Positions 47,510-58,985 of a stretch of 64,000 bases of DNA are shown here, piece by piece. The notes beneath the pieces are model-generated. The model was not told the origin of the DNA and did no database searches. It saw nothing but the letters and a program-made list of their open reading frames with translations. The position numbers and the translations under genes were made by a program. Numbering within the stretch: position 1 is the stretch's first letter; each line of letters opens with the position of its first letter. Source of the stretch: Diplodia intermedia (Eukaryota; Ascomycota; Dothideomycetes; Botryosphaeriales; Botryosphaeriaceae); assembly GCA_021495925.1 (NCBI GenBank), contig JAKEKT010000035.1, forward strand, positions 248,001-312,000. Reading direction: 5' to 3'.

Positions 47510-48011
47510 TGCGGATCGTAGTGGTGCATTGCGCGCATGTGGCGCAGGTGAGGCGGGGGTCGACGAGGACGGGGGTGCCCGGGGCGAATTTTGTGGACGT
47601 GGTCGAGGAGGAGGAGGAGATGCGGCCGGCGATTTCGTGGCCGAGGATTAGGGGCGTGGTGTTTGTGTGGGCGGGCGGGAGTTTGAGCATGTTTTGGGGT
47701 CCTGGATGGGTTGGCGAGAAGGGGGGTTGTTGGTCAGTACTAGAGGGAGGGGGAAGGTTTGAGAGAAAAAGGGACTGTTGAGAGAGGAGCGACGACGATG
47801 CCTTTGAGCAATATTTTTTTTTCTCGCTGAAGAACAAAAAGGGGATTTGAGATCGATGGCACACACACATACCTAGATGGTATAGATGCAAATCGCTGCC
47901 GCAGATTCCGCACCACTCCACGTCTATGATGACCGAGTCCTCGCTGGGCGTCGGTTCGTCCACGTCCACGACGCGGATGTCGTTCTCCCCATACGACCTT
48001 AGCGCTCTCAT
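46509..48011 (-). CDS. Zinc-dependent MDR dehydrogenase, (R,R)-butanediol dehydrogenase-like
   Basis: Four exons on the minus strand: 48011-47873, 47701-46869, 46811-46706 and 46651-46509 (406 aa). Cys37 in CGICGSDLH and His68-Glu69 in ILGHE are catalytic-zinc residues. CATCAQC plus a later Cys form the structural zinc loop, which is stretched by nine consecutive Asp residues coded by a (GTC)9 run on the plus strand. The Rossmann fold follows with VVGGGPVGVALAF, an EPVAARR segment and the FECSGSP motif, but it is preceded by a Gly/Arg-rich insert of about 30 residues (GGAGGTGERGRRGRGRGG). The last exons read IPVPFPPLMYKE and LEDVVQKGFEEL, typical for the family. Expected reaction: NAD(P)-dependent oxidation of secondary alcohols or 2,3-butanediol in the cytosol. 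The substrate is not decided by sequence. Confidence 0.88.
47481..47510. repeat. (GTC)9 microsatellite coding poly-Asp
   Basis: Nine perfect GTC triplets plus GTT on the plus strand read as Asn-Asp9 in the dehydrogenase on the minus strand. Confidence 0.9.
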
Positions 48012-48525
48012 GGTTCAATGAGGTGTTTGGATGATGGTGTTCGCTGGTGTCAGGCAATACGCCTACTACTTATGTGTTGAGAGGTACACCCCGCATTTTT
48101 ATATGGGTACGTCAGATCACGAGTGCCAACACCCACGTAGTACCCCGCCCCGGTAGTTGTGGGGGAGGGGTCGTTGGGGTAGTGCACATCCGTCATCCAT
48201 GTCTGACAGCAATGCATGGCGGAAGTAACGGGAGGAATGCCTTGTCCCGATATAACCGAGTGTCACTGTATGGGTGTTGGGGTTTCCGATGAGTTTATCC
48301 TTATGACTACACATCGCATACGCTCTACATAGCAGATGTGTCCAGTACATGGACGACGAGCCGTTATTGTTACCGTATGACGTCGCCTTGATAAGTATTG
48401 CAACAGGGTCAAGGGAGCTGAAGCTTTTGCACCGAGGATTTTCGTACATGTTTTGTGCGCCCATGTCCGGACGGACGCTGCGCATATGGAACACTTCGCC
48501 TTATCGACATATGAGAACTACTCAC
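48012..48525. other. Intergenic, no gene seen
   Basis: 514 bases between two minus-strand genes: promoter of the dehydrogenase and 3' side of the F-box gene. A TTTTATATGG stretch near 48097 may be its TATA element. Confidence 0.4.
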
Positions 48526-49599
48526 TTACTCTTCAGCCACCGCAACGCCGAACTCGCACTCGGCGATACCACTCAATATCTCCCCCACATCTTCTCCCCG
48601 TTCATTCAGCACCCACTCCAGCGTCTGACTCCACGTTTCGCCGTTGTTCTCGAACCAGTCTCCCAGCCCCTTCACGAACATCTCCACCTGACCTTTCAGG
48701 GGCGCGTTATCCTTCAGCCACAGGATCTGCTCGGGGTCCAGCTTCATCATATCTTCCACCACATAGTAGTGCGGGATATCGTCGCCCCAACCCTCCGCAC
48801 CGGGCTCATGATGCGCCGTCGCCGTGTATTTTGAGTAATGCAAGCGATTGTCGTGCGGCCCGGCATGCTGGTAGTAGTTCGACAAGGCGTTGGGGCTGGA
48901 GTGGAAGGGGGAGTTGAACGGATTGGTGACGGGCGGGGGGTAGTTGAGATGGATGTTGAAGCACAGCTGGTTCTGGTCGCGCTCGGGGAAGCGCTTCTTG
49001 AAGCGGCGGGCGATGGTGCCGTTGCTGGGGCAGACGTTGCCGAGCACGACCTCGCGCAGCACCGCGTGCACGTCGGCCATCTCGGCCAGCTCCCACGTGC
49101 TCCAGTTGTGCAGCAGCGCGGCCCGCTCGAGCAGCACCGGCCGGCTCATGCGCGTCTCGCGCGGGTGCGCGCGGTTGTAGAAGGCGCGGTTGTACAGCCA
49201 CAGACGGTACAGCCCGCGCCGCACCCGCGAGCGCTCCGCCGTCGTCAGCAGCCGGCGGTCCTCGAAGTTGTATTTCCATTTCTTGAACGGGTACACGTCG
49301 GCCCAGCGCTCGGCGACGCGGCCGACGTGGACGAGCTGTTTGACGAGGGCGATGGAGAGCGGCACGGTGCGGATGAGGTGCGCGGGCTGGCTGCTGTTGT
49401 GCGTGAGCAGCTGCGTGGCGTCGAGCAGCGGCCCGTACTGCTCCTCGGCGGCGTGTTCGAGGATGGGGAGCTTGCGCGAGGACGAATAGATGCTGCGGAA
49501 ACGGTGGCAGGTGGCTGAAAGGGCGAGGACGTCGTTTACAGAAGATATATGGAAGAAGATTTGGGCCACGAGCTCCGTGGCCAGGAACTCGAACAGCAT
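48526..49599 (-). CDS. F-box domain protein
   Basis: Intronless frame of 357 aa. The first 40 residues (LATELVAQIFFHISSVNDVLALSATCHRFRSIY) are a fungal F-box: L-hydrophobic-L followed by the ALSATC(H/R)RF pattern. The rest is helical and Trp/Arg-rich in the middle (AERWADVYPFKKWKY, SRVRRGLYRLWLYNRAF, NWSTWELAEMADVH) with a poorly conserved Asn/His/Pro section. The C-terminus has FENNGETWSQTLEWVLNERG. F-box proteins link targets to the Skp1-Cullin ubiquitin ligase. The target of this one is unknown. It is divergent from the gene at 50118. Confidence 0.85.
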   Translation of the reverse strand: MLFEFLATELVAQIFFHISSVNDVLALSATCHRFRSIYSSSRKLPILEHAAEEQYGPLLDATQLLTHNSSQPAHLIRTVPLSIALVKQLVHVGRVAERWADVYPFKKWKYNFEDRRLLTTAERSRVRRGLYRLWLYNRAFYNRAHPRETRMSRPVLLERAALLHNWSTWELAEMADVHAVLREVVLGNVCPSNGTIARRFKKRFPERDQNQLCFNIHLNYPPPVTNPFNSPFHSSPNALSNYYQHAGPHDNRLHYSKYTATAHHEPGAEGWGDDIPHYYVVEDMMKLDPEQILWLKDNAPLKGQVEMFVKGLGDWFENNGETWSQTLEWVLNERGEDVGEILSGIAECEFGVAVAEE

Positions 49600-50117
49600 G
49601 ATGGACGATGAATTGAAGCGGGAATATGCACGGTGACGGCTTCTTCTTTATGTCCTTTCTCGTGTCTCACGCTTGGTGGTGGTGTGCTGGTTCGGTGCTG
49701 TGCAGTTTATCTAAAGGTGGCGGGAGACTCGGCCAATGGCGATGACGGAGTCTCGGGGAAGCTGGAAGGAAACTAGATGCACAGAACCCCTGCGTTGGGG
49801 CTATCGAAAGAAGATGAAGCATCCCCGGGCATGGAGGCCTGGACAACCGGCGCGCTGCCGGACGTTGTCTGGTCTATCATGGCGTGCGGACGTGGTCGGT
49901 GATGATGGGAGGGACGGGAGGTGGAGAAGGCGCGCGGTCGCGACAGCTCTCCGCGCCGGGGCCAAGACCCGCAGTGACGACCTGATCGACCCGGCCCAAT
50001 CATCATGCCACCATTGGCTACACCCCCAGCTCCACCATCCCAGATGCCCGTCTTCAGTCTTCTGCCATGCAGCGTCGCTCCCGGAACAGACCCCGCAAGC
50101 TCCCGTGAACCTCCAGC
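49600..50117. other. Divergent intergenic region, no gene seen
   Basis: 518 bases between the F-box gene and the 2EXR-like gene on opposite strands; it must carry both promoters. No distinct motif was noted. Confidence 0.5.
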
Positions 50118-50855
50118 ATGACCACGCCGGCCGCCTCTCCGTTCCTGCGCTTGCCCGCAGAGCTACGCGTCCAGATCTACGGCTACTTGCTACCCTCCAC
50201 TGCCCGCGTCCCCTACAAGCACGACCACGGCCTCATATGGCTGCGCGGCTGCACCTCTCTTCTGGCTACGAACCGCCAGATATCCGAAGAATGTCTCGAG
50301 CTTCTGTATGGCCAGAACATCTTCGTCATTGAGGTCAGCTACAACCGGATCGATTTCCGCTTCAGATGGCTGCTCCCCGCCAGCGGCCTTACTCCGAACA
50401 CTTCGTACTCTTTCCTCGATCATTTTTCCCAGCGAAACCTACAGCGCATCCGGAAATACCTGTTACACGTAGAGCTCGTCGACAGCTACACTGGAATGAT
50501 CAAATACAATTGTGGTGGCAGCGGCTTGTACGCAGGGCTCAGGGAACAGGTTCGCCGTTTAGTTGAGGTCTTGAGATGCGCGGCAGAGCTGCGCGAGGTC
50601 GAGGTCTGCTTCGTCGACGGGCAGAAGAACGCGGTTGCATCCCAGGTCGTCCTGGAGCCGCTGCTCCTGCTCAGGGGCGTGCAAAACGCAATTCTCTCAG
50701 GAGGGGTGACGCCAGATTTCGCAAACTACCTGCAGCGAAAGATGAAAGAAAGTGGTGAAGGGCCGGCAATGACGCACCGGCCGCGCATACCATTCATGCC
50801 TGAACAGCGTCGTTCAGCGCCTCCGCTACTTGAGAAAATACTGCTAGCCAGCTGA
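50118..50855 (+). CDS. 2EXR/F-box-like fungal protein, unknown function
   Basis: Intronless frame of 245 aa starting in the context CAGCATGAC. The N-terminus PFLRLPAELRVQIYGYLLP is the LPxELRxxIY motif of fungal 2EXR and F-box-like proteins, and SLLATNRQISEECLELLYGQNIF is the second half of that motif. It then reads like the usual alpha/beta continuation, with RIRKYLLHVELVDSY and LREVEVCFVDG. The C-terminus is short and basic. This family is expanded in filamentous fungi and has no established function. It lies next to another F-box gene. Confidence 0.8.
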   Translation: MTTPAASPFLRLPAELRVQIYGYLLPSTARVPYKHDHGLIWLRGCTSLLATNRQISEECLELLYGQNIFVIEVSYNRIDFRFRWLLPASGLTPNTSYSFLDHFSQRNLQRIRKYLLHVELVDSYTGMIKYNCGGSGLYAGLREQVRRLVEVLRCAAELREVEVCFVDGQKNAVASQVVLEPLLLLRGVQNAILSGGVTPDFANYLQRKMKESGEGPAMTHRPRIPFMPEQRRSAPPLLEKILLAS

Positions 50856-50932
50856 TCCCTTTTTCCGTGGATATCCGTATCCTTTCTCCAAACGCCGAAC
50901 AAAATGCGGTTGCTTCCAACAAATAAAGACGA

Positions 50933-51961
50933 CTATGCGAAGAGAGTCTTGTCATCCAGAGGATCCGCCTCCTTCTTCCTTCCACCGTAGGTGCTGAGGC
51001 CGAGCTCGCCGTGCTTGACCTTGCGGTCGAGCTTGGTCTCGGCCCGGAAGTTGTGCTTCGAAGCCTTGGCAACCACCGCCTCTCGTCTGACCTGGTTGGG
51101 CGAGACGAACTCCTTGTTTTCGTAGATGATGGGACCGCCGAAACTGGACTCCTGGATAATGATGGGCGTCATGACGAAGCGGGGTCCGATCTCGACCAGG
51201 GAAACGTTCGTCTGTTCCTTGCCCTTCTTGGGCGTTTCGTCCACCTCCACGTCTTCCTCCTCTCCCGGCCGCTTCCCAGCCTCGGTCTCGTTGATCTGGT
51301 AGCACCTGACCCAGATCTTGCCGTCGGCGATCGTAAAGGCCATGACGTGGTCGACGAAAGGCTTGGTTTTGCGAGCACCCTTGGGCACGCTGAAGGTGTG
51401 GAGAAGGAGCTCCTTGATGACCTTGAAATGCGCCTGCTTGTCGAAGTTGGCGTCGAAGGAGAGGATTGGGCGGGATCCCTTCAGGCAGTTGCCGGTGAAG
51501 TGCAGCTCTTCCATAGTGTGCACTGGAACATGGATTAGCGTCTAGAGTAGGGTAGGGAATGCGACTGGACAGCATACGGTTCTGCAAGTGGAACTTGACC
51601 GTCGGGCCGTTCGGGGGCTTGCTCAGCCATGCGTACAGATCCTTGCCCTTGCGGGCCTCGAAGAAGAAGATGTTGTTGCAGTTGTAGAGTTCGGCGATCT
51701 CGTTGAGCTGGTACAGCTTCGTCTTGGTGTCGAGCTTCGCGTCTTTCCGGCTGTGAGGGATGAGAGAGTGGAGGTCGTTCATGAGGTGGCGGTGGCTGTT
51801 CCATTGTCAGTCTTCGTCGTGCGCGGAGCGAGCGGAGGCGCATACCGATAGGTGACGCCGCGAGAACTCAGGATCAGAACCTTGTTCCTGATTTTCTGCT
51901 TGACGCCAGCCTCCTCATCCTGGCCCTGGGCCTTCGCGATCGACTTGTACACGGCAGCCAT
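50933..51961 (-). CDS. BRX1: Ribosome biogenesis protein Brx1 (Brix domain)
   Basis: Three exons on the minus strand: 51961-51846, 51795-51578 and 51522-50933 (307 aa), introns 50 and 55 nt. The Brix domain starts at NKVLILSSRGVTYRHRHLM (residues about 27-45), with DLHSLIPHSRKDAKLDTK, the NNIFFFEARKGKDLYAWL block, FTGNCLKGSRPILSFD and the end FVMTPIIIQESSFGGP. A highly charged insert (GEEEDVEVDETPKKGKE) precedes the last block. The C-terminus is basic. Brx1 acts in the nucleolus in early steps of 60S subunit assembly. All conserved positions known to me are present. Its start faces INO80, 866 bases away. Confidence 0.95.
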
Positions 51962-52827
51962 GGTCGTTGGTGGTGCAGTGGCAGCTGGGGTGGTGGTGGC
52001 ATGCGACGCGGACCAAAAAATCCATCATCGGCCGGGGAAAGGTCGGCAGAATTAAATTCGACTTAGCTCGCAGATCCGGCAGGCGCGCAACAATGCCGCC
52101 GCCTGCAGACCTAGCTAGATCGCCCAGTGCGCCAGAGAGACGAGACCTCCTCAGCTTCCGGCTCCGCGCAAGGCAGGCTGCGATGTAAGACAGCGCCAGC
52201 AGCGTGGCGTCGGGCAGGGCCACGGCGACGCACCGCAGCGGCGGCCATTGGCCCGCGGGGCCGCCCGGCTGCAGCGCGTGTGCCGTTCCTGAGGGTGGTG
52301 TTCTTAGCCGCACGGAGGTCGACGTGCAAGAGTTACCACACCAGAGAGCGTGCAGCAGCCACAGGCCTCGGGGATGACCTGCGGCCAGACGTGCTGGCCT
52401 TCCGCCTGCCCATCCCATCGCCCCATCCCTCCCTTGCCCTCCCTCTGCCTACGCCAGCAGCGTGCCAGCGCCGCCCATCACCCCGGCCCACGCACGCGCA
52501 TCTCCAACGGATCGCTGCCCCAGCCCACGGGGTCTTTGTATGCGAGCGTCACCGTTGCTGCACTAGGCGTGCCTTAGCTGGTCGCAGAGCCCGCCAGGCC
52601 GCAGAGCTCTCCACGCCACGCCTGCGCAGCCGCCATCGCAGCTCGCCTGCGCACCACCACCACCATCCGTGCTGCATCGCCGTCGTCTGCGCCGCCGCGA
52701 AGCGCTCCGCCGCGACTTCGCGTCTCCCGCTTGACGTCGCCTGCGCCGCCTGTAAGATTCCCAACTGGATGGCCCTCAGCCTCGACGCTGCACCAGACGC
52801 GTGACGAGAGCGAGCAACGCCGTCGCC
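51962..52827. promoter_or_regulatory. Divergent intergenic region of BRX1 and INO80
   Basis: GC-rich, about 866 bases; it holds both promoters and the INO80 leader. Frames on both strands are open by composition and show no motif. Confidence 0.4.
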
Positions 52828-55800
52828 ATGCTGCCCGTGACGATGCAGAGGTTGGGTGATGGCGAGGAGCAGGCCAGACGAGACACGATGCCAGGGGACC
52901 ACCAAGCAGCCCACGCCGCGCATTCACCAACACAGACGCCCTTCCCGCCCGAGCGAGCGCGCTCTTCCAACCCGTCGACGCCTGCGCCCTTGCCTGGCCA
53001 TCCGTCGTCCTACAACCAACCGACCTCGCCGCCCGCCCAAAGCGCGCTGCCTCCCATCGCGTCCGCGCTGTATCCGCGAGACCCGCCGCCGACAACCAAA
53101 TACTACGATCCCACGTCAGACCAGGCCTACCCGGCTGCAGGCAGGGCTGATCCGCGCTACAACGGCCACTATCCCGCCCAGGTACGCAATTGCAGCGCCC
53201 GTTGATGATGCGGGCGCCAAGCTCGAAGAAATGCATACGTCGCTGACGAAATGAATGCTAGACTCGAGAGCCCTACAGCTACCCCGACTCGCGACCAGGC
53301 GGCGGCCCATATCGCTCACCCGTAGCCGCGACCTTTCCTCCGCCGCTGGCCCCCCCGCCACCTCAAGCTTCGCACCCCGGGCATCAACTCGACCGCCCTC
53401 CTCACTCGCCGTCATCACCGAAGCTGTACCACGACCACAATCGTAGCATAATGTCTGGTCCGCCCGTCGCCACCCCTAGGCGGCCGTCTGCAGAGGTAAA
53501 TCCATACTGCTCGGAAAAAGCTCCGTCTGGCCTGACTGACTTTGCTAGACTCCTGCTCGCGCCGATCCAATGTCGTTATCGAGCATCATGTCCGGCTCGG
53601 ATCCAGCACCCGCCCCGGCGACCCCGTCCTACTCATCCTCAACACCTCAACCACCCAGGTCATACGTCACCGTTAAAGAGGAACGTGGTGCTCCATTGCC
53701 GCCCCCGGCTGATGTGAGGTCACACTCGCTCAACCACAGCCCCGAGCGCTCGTTTCTCAATGGCACGTCAGAACCTCTACGCCCCATTGCGGGGAACATT
53801 GAAGAGGTTGACCCGAGGGTGGTAGATGCTGAGTATGCGAAGATAGAGAACGTGGATATCAGCGATGTCGAGCTGCCTGGACAGGAGATGTTCAAGGAAG
53901 ACTACATGCAGCGTCGCAAGAGGAAACACCTTGAGATTGAGGACAAGGAAGCCGCCACACGCAAGGTAAGCCCGCAACAGTCGGTCACTGAATAGTCTGC
54001 TAACCCGTCCCAGCGTCGTCGAACCGCTCAGGTGAAGAGATTGCAAGACTCATTCGCAACCCACGCCGCAAGCGCCAAGATTCACTATTTTGCGCAACAC
54101 GAAGGAGAGGCCTGGCAAGAGGTCCAAGCTCGTGAGATTGCGGACGAGAAGGAGCGGAAGAAGGACATGCAGCGGAAGCGGAGGCGTGAGAAGACTCTTC
54201 AGAACGAGTTTCAGAAGCGCGATGAAGCACTGGCTAAGGCTGAGAATGCTGTAGACGAAGAAGAGGCAAGGAAATGGATCCACGAAGCGGAGAAGGCCGA
54301 GCTCAAGGCTAAGAACACGAACCGCTTGCTGCAGGGAGGCACGCCTAATGCCGATATCCGCGAGGTCACTCCTCACGCACCCAATATGGAGGGTGGCACG
54401 ATGACGACATTCCAAATGTCTGAGGATACTTCCAAGGAAGGAAAGAAGGCCAAGGGCAGAGCTGGTGCCCGTCCGAGGAAGAGCAAGGAGCAGAAGCAAG
54501 CAGAGAAGGATGCCGCTGCCGCCGCTCAGCTGGCACTGGATCGTGGTGATGAGCTTCCGGCAATTGCTCCCAGAGAAGAATTACGTTTGGAAGCTTTGAA
54601 GAGGGAGCGCAGCTTCACCGAGGAATCAAGCCCGCCCGCGAGCATTCCCAACGTCTTTGCTCCATTCGAGTCCAGGGAATACCACAAGCTGTACGACACC
54701 ATCTGGAAGGATCTTGCTCGCAAGGACATTCCAAAGGTCGTTCGAATCAAGGATAACTCTTTGGCGACGAAGCAGTCTAATCTCCGCAAAACTGCTCAGC
54801 TTGCGTCCAAGGAAGCTCGCCGATGGCAACTCAGGACGAACAAGAGTATGAAGGACGTTCAGGCCCGCGCGAAGAGGAGCATGAGAGAAATGCTCTCATT
54901 CTGGAAGAGAAACGAAAGGGATGAGCGTGACCAGAGGAAGATGGCCGAGAGACAGGAGCTCGAGAATGCCAAGAAGGCTGAAGCCGAGCGCGAAGCCAAC
55001 AGGCAGAAGAGGAAGTTGAACTTCTTGATTTCGCAGACCGAACTGTACTCTCACTTTATTGGGAAAAAGGTCAAGACTGATGAAGTCGAGCGTTCAACCG
55101 ACGATGTCGATGTTTCGAAGGCCACCGTCAAGCCTGGTGAGCCGGATGCTCACACGGTCGACTTGCCCACCAGCAACGCCAAGCTCGGCACTAAGGTCAC
55201 CAATTTCGATGACCTGGACTTTGATGCCGAAGATGAAAGCGCGCTTCAAGCGGCTGCCATGGCGAACGCCCAAAATGCCGTTCAGGAGGCGCAAGATCGC
55301 GCCAAAGCATTCAACCAAGGCACTGAAAGCGCCCAGTCCCAGTTCGACGACGACGAAGAAATGAACTTCCAGAACCCTACGAGTTTGCAGAGCCTCGACA
55401 TTCCCCAGCCCAAGATGTTGTCTTGCCAGCTGAAGGAATACCAGCTGAAGGGTCTCAACTGGTTGGTGAACCTTTACGAACAAGGTATCAACGGCATTTT
55501 GGCAGACGAGATGGGTCTCGGCAAAACAGTACAGTCGATCTCGGTCATGGCTTATCTGGCCGAAGTTCACAACATCTGGGGCCCTTTCTTGGTCATTGCG
55601 CCCGCATCAACCCTACACAACTGGCAGCAAGAAATCACCAAATTCGTTCCGGACCTCAAAGTTTTGCCCTACTGGGGTAACGCCAAGGATCGCAAGGTTC
55701 TCCGTAAGTTCTGGGACCGGAAACACATCACCTATAGGAAAGAGTCGCCCTTCCATGTCCTGGTCACATCCTATCAGCTGGTCGTCCAGGATGCACAGTA

Positions 55801-58058
55801 TTTCCAAAAGATCCGTTGGCAGTACATGATCCTCGACGAAGCTCAGGCCATCAAATCCTCGCAAAGCTCTAGATGGAAGAGTTTGCTTGGTTTCCACTGC
55901 CGTAACCGTCTGCTATTAACGGGTACTCCTATCCAAAATAACATGCAAGAGCTGTGGGCTTTGTTGCATTTCATCATGCCCAGTCTCTTCGATTCCCACG
56001 ATGAGTTTAGCGACTGGTTCTCCAAGGACATTGAAAGCCACGCGCAGAGCAATACCAAGCTCAACGAGGATCAATTGAAGCGTCTCCACATGATCCTGAA
56101 GCCATTCATGCTGCGGCGTATCAAGAAGCATGTCCAGAAGGAACTTGGCGATAAGATCGAGGAAGACGTGTTCTGCGACCTGACATACAGACAGCGCGCA
56201 TACTACTCGAATCTGCGCAACAAGATCAGCATCATGGATCTGATTGAAAGAGCGGCAGTGGGTGATGATCAGGACACGGCTACCTTGATGAACCTTGTCA
56301 TGCAGTTCAGAAAGGTTTGCAACCACCCGGACCTTTTCGAGCGTGCCGAAACGCACTCCCCTCTTGCCTTCTCCTCCTTTGCCGAAACAGCATCATTCAT
56401 GCGTGAGGGCTACAGGGTAGAAGTTGCGTACTCCAGCCGTAACCTCATAGAATATTGTGTCCCACGGATCATCGGCCGCGGAAGTGGACGCCTCGACGTT
56501 GCAGGCCCAGACAATGCTCAAGCAGGCTGGAGAGGAAAGTATTTGGGACGCCTGATGAACGTCTGGACGCCGGAAAACTCTCTCCAGAGCTCACGCGCCA
56601 ATGGCGCCTTCTCGTTCCTGAGGTTTGTGGACACCTCACCCACAGAGGCAGCATTGGCAGCGTGGCAAGACGTCTTCCAACGGGCTGTCGACACGAAAAA
56701 GAGGCAACGTCATCTTGGACGGTTCAGGGTCGCATATGATGAGGAAGATGGCGAGGTTTACACGCCCACGCATGCCCTCTTCAATATCGTTGAGCATAAC
56801 GATCTTCTGCCTCTCGCGGAGATCACCACCGAAGGTGTCATGTCGAGCTTGTTGAACGTCTCGAAAGAGGCTTACGACGGTACTGGGCTAAGCACTATTG
56901 AGCTTGCATCCAAGCCCGGTGCGTCCGCGCCACCTATCGATCTCTACTACTCCAGTCAGGATCTCCTCTTTGAGCAGCAGAAGACGATTTTCAACCCCCG
57001 CCTTAGGACAGCCTTGTCTGGCATCAGTGGAACGGCCGAAGAGGCGCTTTTGGATGCCAAGACCAACCCGACCGACTTCCCCTTGACGGGCACGCTCCCT
57101 CCTCCGTCCAGCTCCAGGTCTAAGTACACGCACATCACGGTCCCGTCGATGAGACGTTTCGTTACAGATTCTGGCAAGCTTGCGATGCTCGACAAGCTCT
57201 TGAGGAAGCTGAAAGAAGAGGGCCATCGCGTACTATTGTACTTCCAGATGACTCGCATGATTGACTTGATGGAGGAGTATCTGACCTACCGCAACTACAA
57301 GTATTGCCGTCTGGATGGATCGACAAAGCTGGAAGATCGTCGTGATACGGTTGCCGACTTCCAGACCCGACCAGAGATCTTTGTGTTCCTCCTCTCCACC
57401 CGCGCTGGTGGTCTCGGAATCAACCTGACCTCGGCTGACACGGTCATCTTCTACGACTCTGATTGGAACCCTACGATCGATTCGCAGGCCATGGATCGCG
57501 CCCATCGTCTCGGTCAGACAAAGCAGGTTACAGTTTATCGTCTGATCACTCGCGGCACCATCGAGGAACGGATCCGCAAGCGTGCGCTGCAAAAGGAAGA
57601 GGTGCAGCGTGTCGTCATTTCCGGCGGTGCAGGTGCCCAAGTCGACTTCAACACACGTTCGCGCGAGAACCGTACCAAGGACATTGCCATGTGGCTTGCC
57701 GACGACGATCAGGCCGAGATGATCGAGCGCAAGGAGGCCGAAATGGCTGCCGCGGAGGCAATAGCGCCTTCTGGCAGGAAGAGGAAGGCTCCAGCCAAGA
57801 AGAAGGCGGAGGTGAACTTGGATGACATGTACCACGAAGGTAAGTCATTGGATGAATCATATCGAAACTTGAAACTCGAGGCTAACGATAAATGCAGGCG
57901 AGGGTAACTTCGACGATGGAAGCGCGAAGCCGTCCGGCGCGGCAACGCCGGTGAGCGAGGTGCCTCCCAAGAAGAAGGGTAAGGGTGTGAGCAAGAAGGC
58001 GAAGACTCTGAAGCAGCGGCTGGCGATTGCTGACGGAAGCGGTGATGTCAATCCATGA
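52828..58058 (+). CDS. INO80: Ino80 chromatin-remodelling ATPase
   Basis: Five exons: 52828-53181, 53262-53495, 53549-53965, 54014-57839 and 57898-58058 (1663 aa). The N-terminal 300 residues are Pro/Ser-rich and disordered. A charged coiled-coil part and the DBINO domain (about 557-686, with IKDNSLATKQSNLRKTAQL and ELYSHFIGKK) follow. Then comes the Snf2 ATPase: Walker A DEMGLGKT near residue 833, DEAQ near 943 and LTGTPIQNNMQELWALLHF. Helicase C carries TRAGGLGINLTSADTVIFYD and QAMDRAHRLGQT near 1466-1500. Between the lobes lies the long insertion typical of Ino80, which binds Rvb1/Rvb2. The tail is Lys-rich. The protein is the motor of the INO80 complex in the nucleus (nucleosome sliding, H2A.Z handling). 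The start is uncertain: ATGs at 52843 and 52888 are also in frame. Confidence 0.95.
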
Positions 58059-58985
58059 TGCATCAGCGAAAAAGGATGGTAATTGAGGGTCATTTTTGTA
58101 ATTGCTTCTTTGGGAGACATGGTAACGCGGTGCGTGGTGCTCTGCGGTTATCATTGTTATTGTTTTTTCTGGGTCTTCTTTTCATGCAATGAAGGGTCAG
58201 CAAAAAGGGGTTCGATGGGTGGATGAGATGATATCGTGCGGTTTTCGTGCGTGGGATTGGCAGAATTTGTGTGAGCCGTGCAGAATGAGGGTTGAAGTAT
58301 GACTTTCCCAGTCTTTTCCTAATTTGCATTGAGGAGGATTTGCAACAGATTTTCTCTTCCTTTTCACCGGCCGGACCACTCCCGCTGCTGTTCCTGCCAC
58401 TGCTGTTTGCCATCGTTCTTCAACAAAAATTTCCTTTGCGTCACTACCAGTTTATCCTCGTCATCTCCACAGAGTACAAAGAGATCAGTTTACTGCAACG
58501 TAGAAGGTTTGATAGCCGCAGCATATTGCGGACGCTTCTTTCTTTAGTGTGTTTTCATACCATTTCCACTGAACATTTGCCGGAGCCTGTTTTGGGGATG
58601 AACGGGCATGATGAAACGCAGCGAACCGCGGAAGAGGCCTTGCGTACTTCAACTTGGTGGATGGGGTTCTGCATGATGGTCGTGATGCTGCGATCCGACA
58701 TGTTGGTTTTCCGGTGCCAAAGTACGAGCATTTGACAAGATCAATCGCTCTAGCAAACCATTGACCCGAGCCTTTTTTTCGGTTAGGAAAATGTAGGTAG
58801 ATTGAATACCTACGAGCGAAGAGCCAATAGCATAGCGTCAGTTATAGCCAATAGATAGGCTTAATGTGATTCTTATCGGAGCGAGCCGCAGTTCCCCCGG
58901 CCCCAAATGTTTCCCGTTGCCATCCCGAAATCGCGACTCTCCAGCACGTCTTCACTTCACGACAACACCTCCGCCACGACCGACC
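58059..58985. other. Intergenic, no gene seen
   Basis: About 930 bases, AT-richer, with the INO80 3' UTR and the MTO1 promoter. The frame at 58292-58735 has no motif. Confidence 0.5.
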
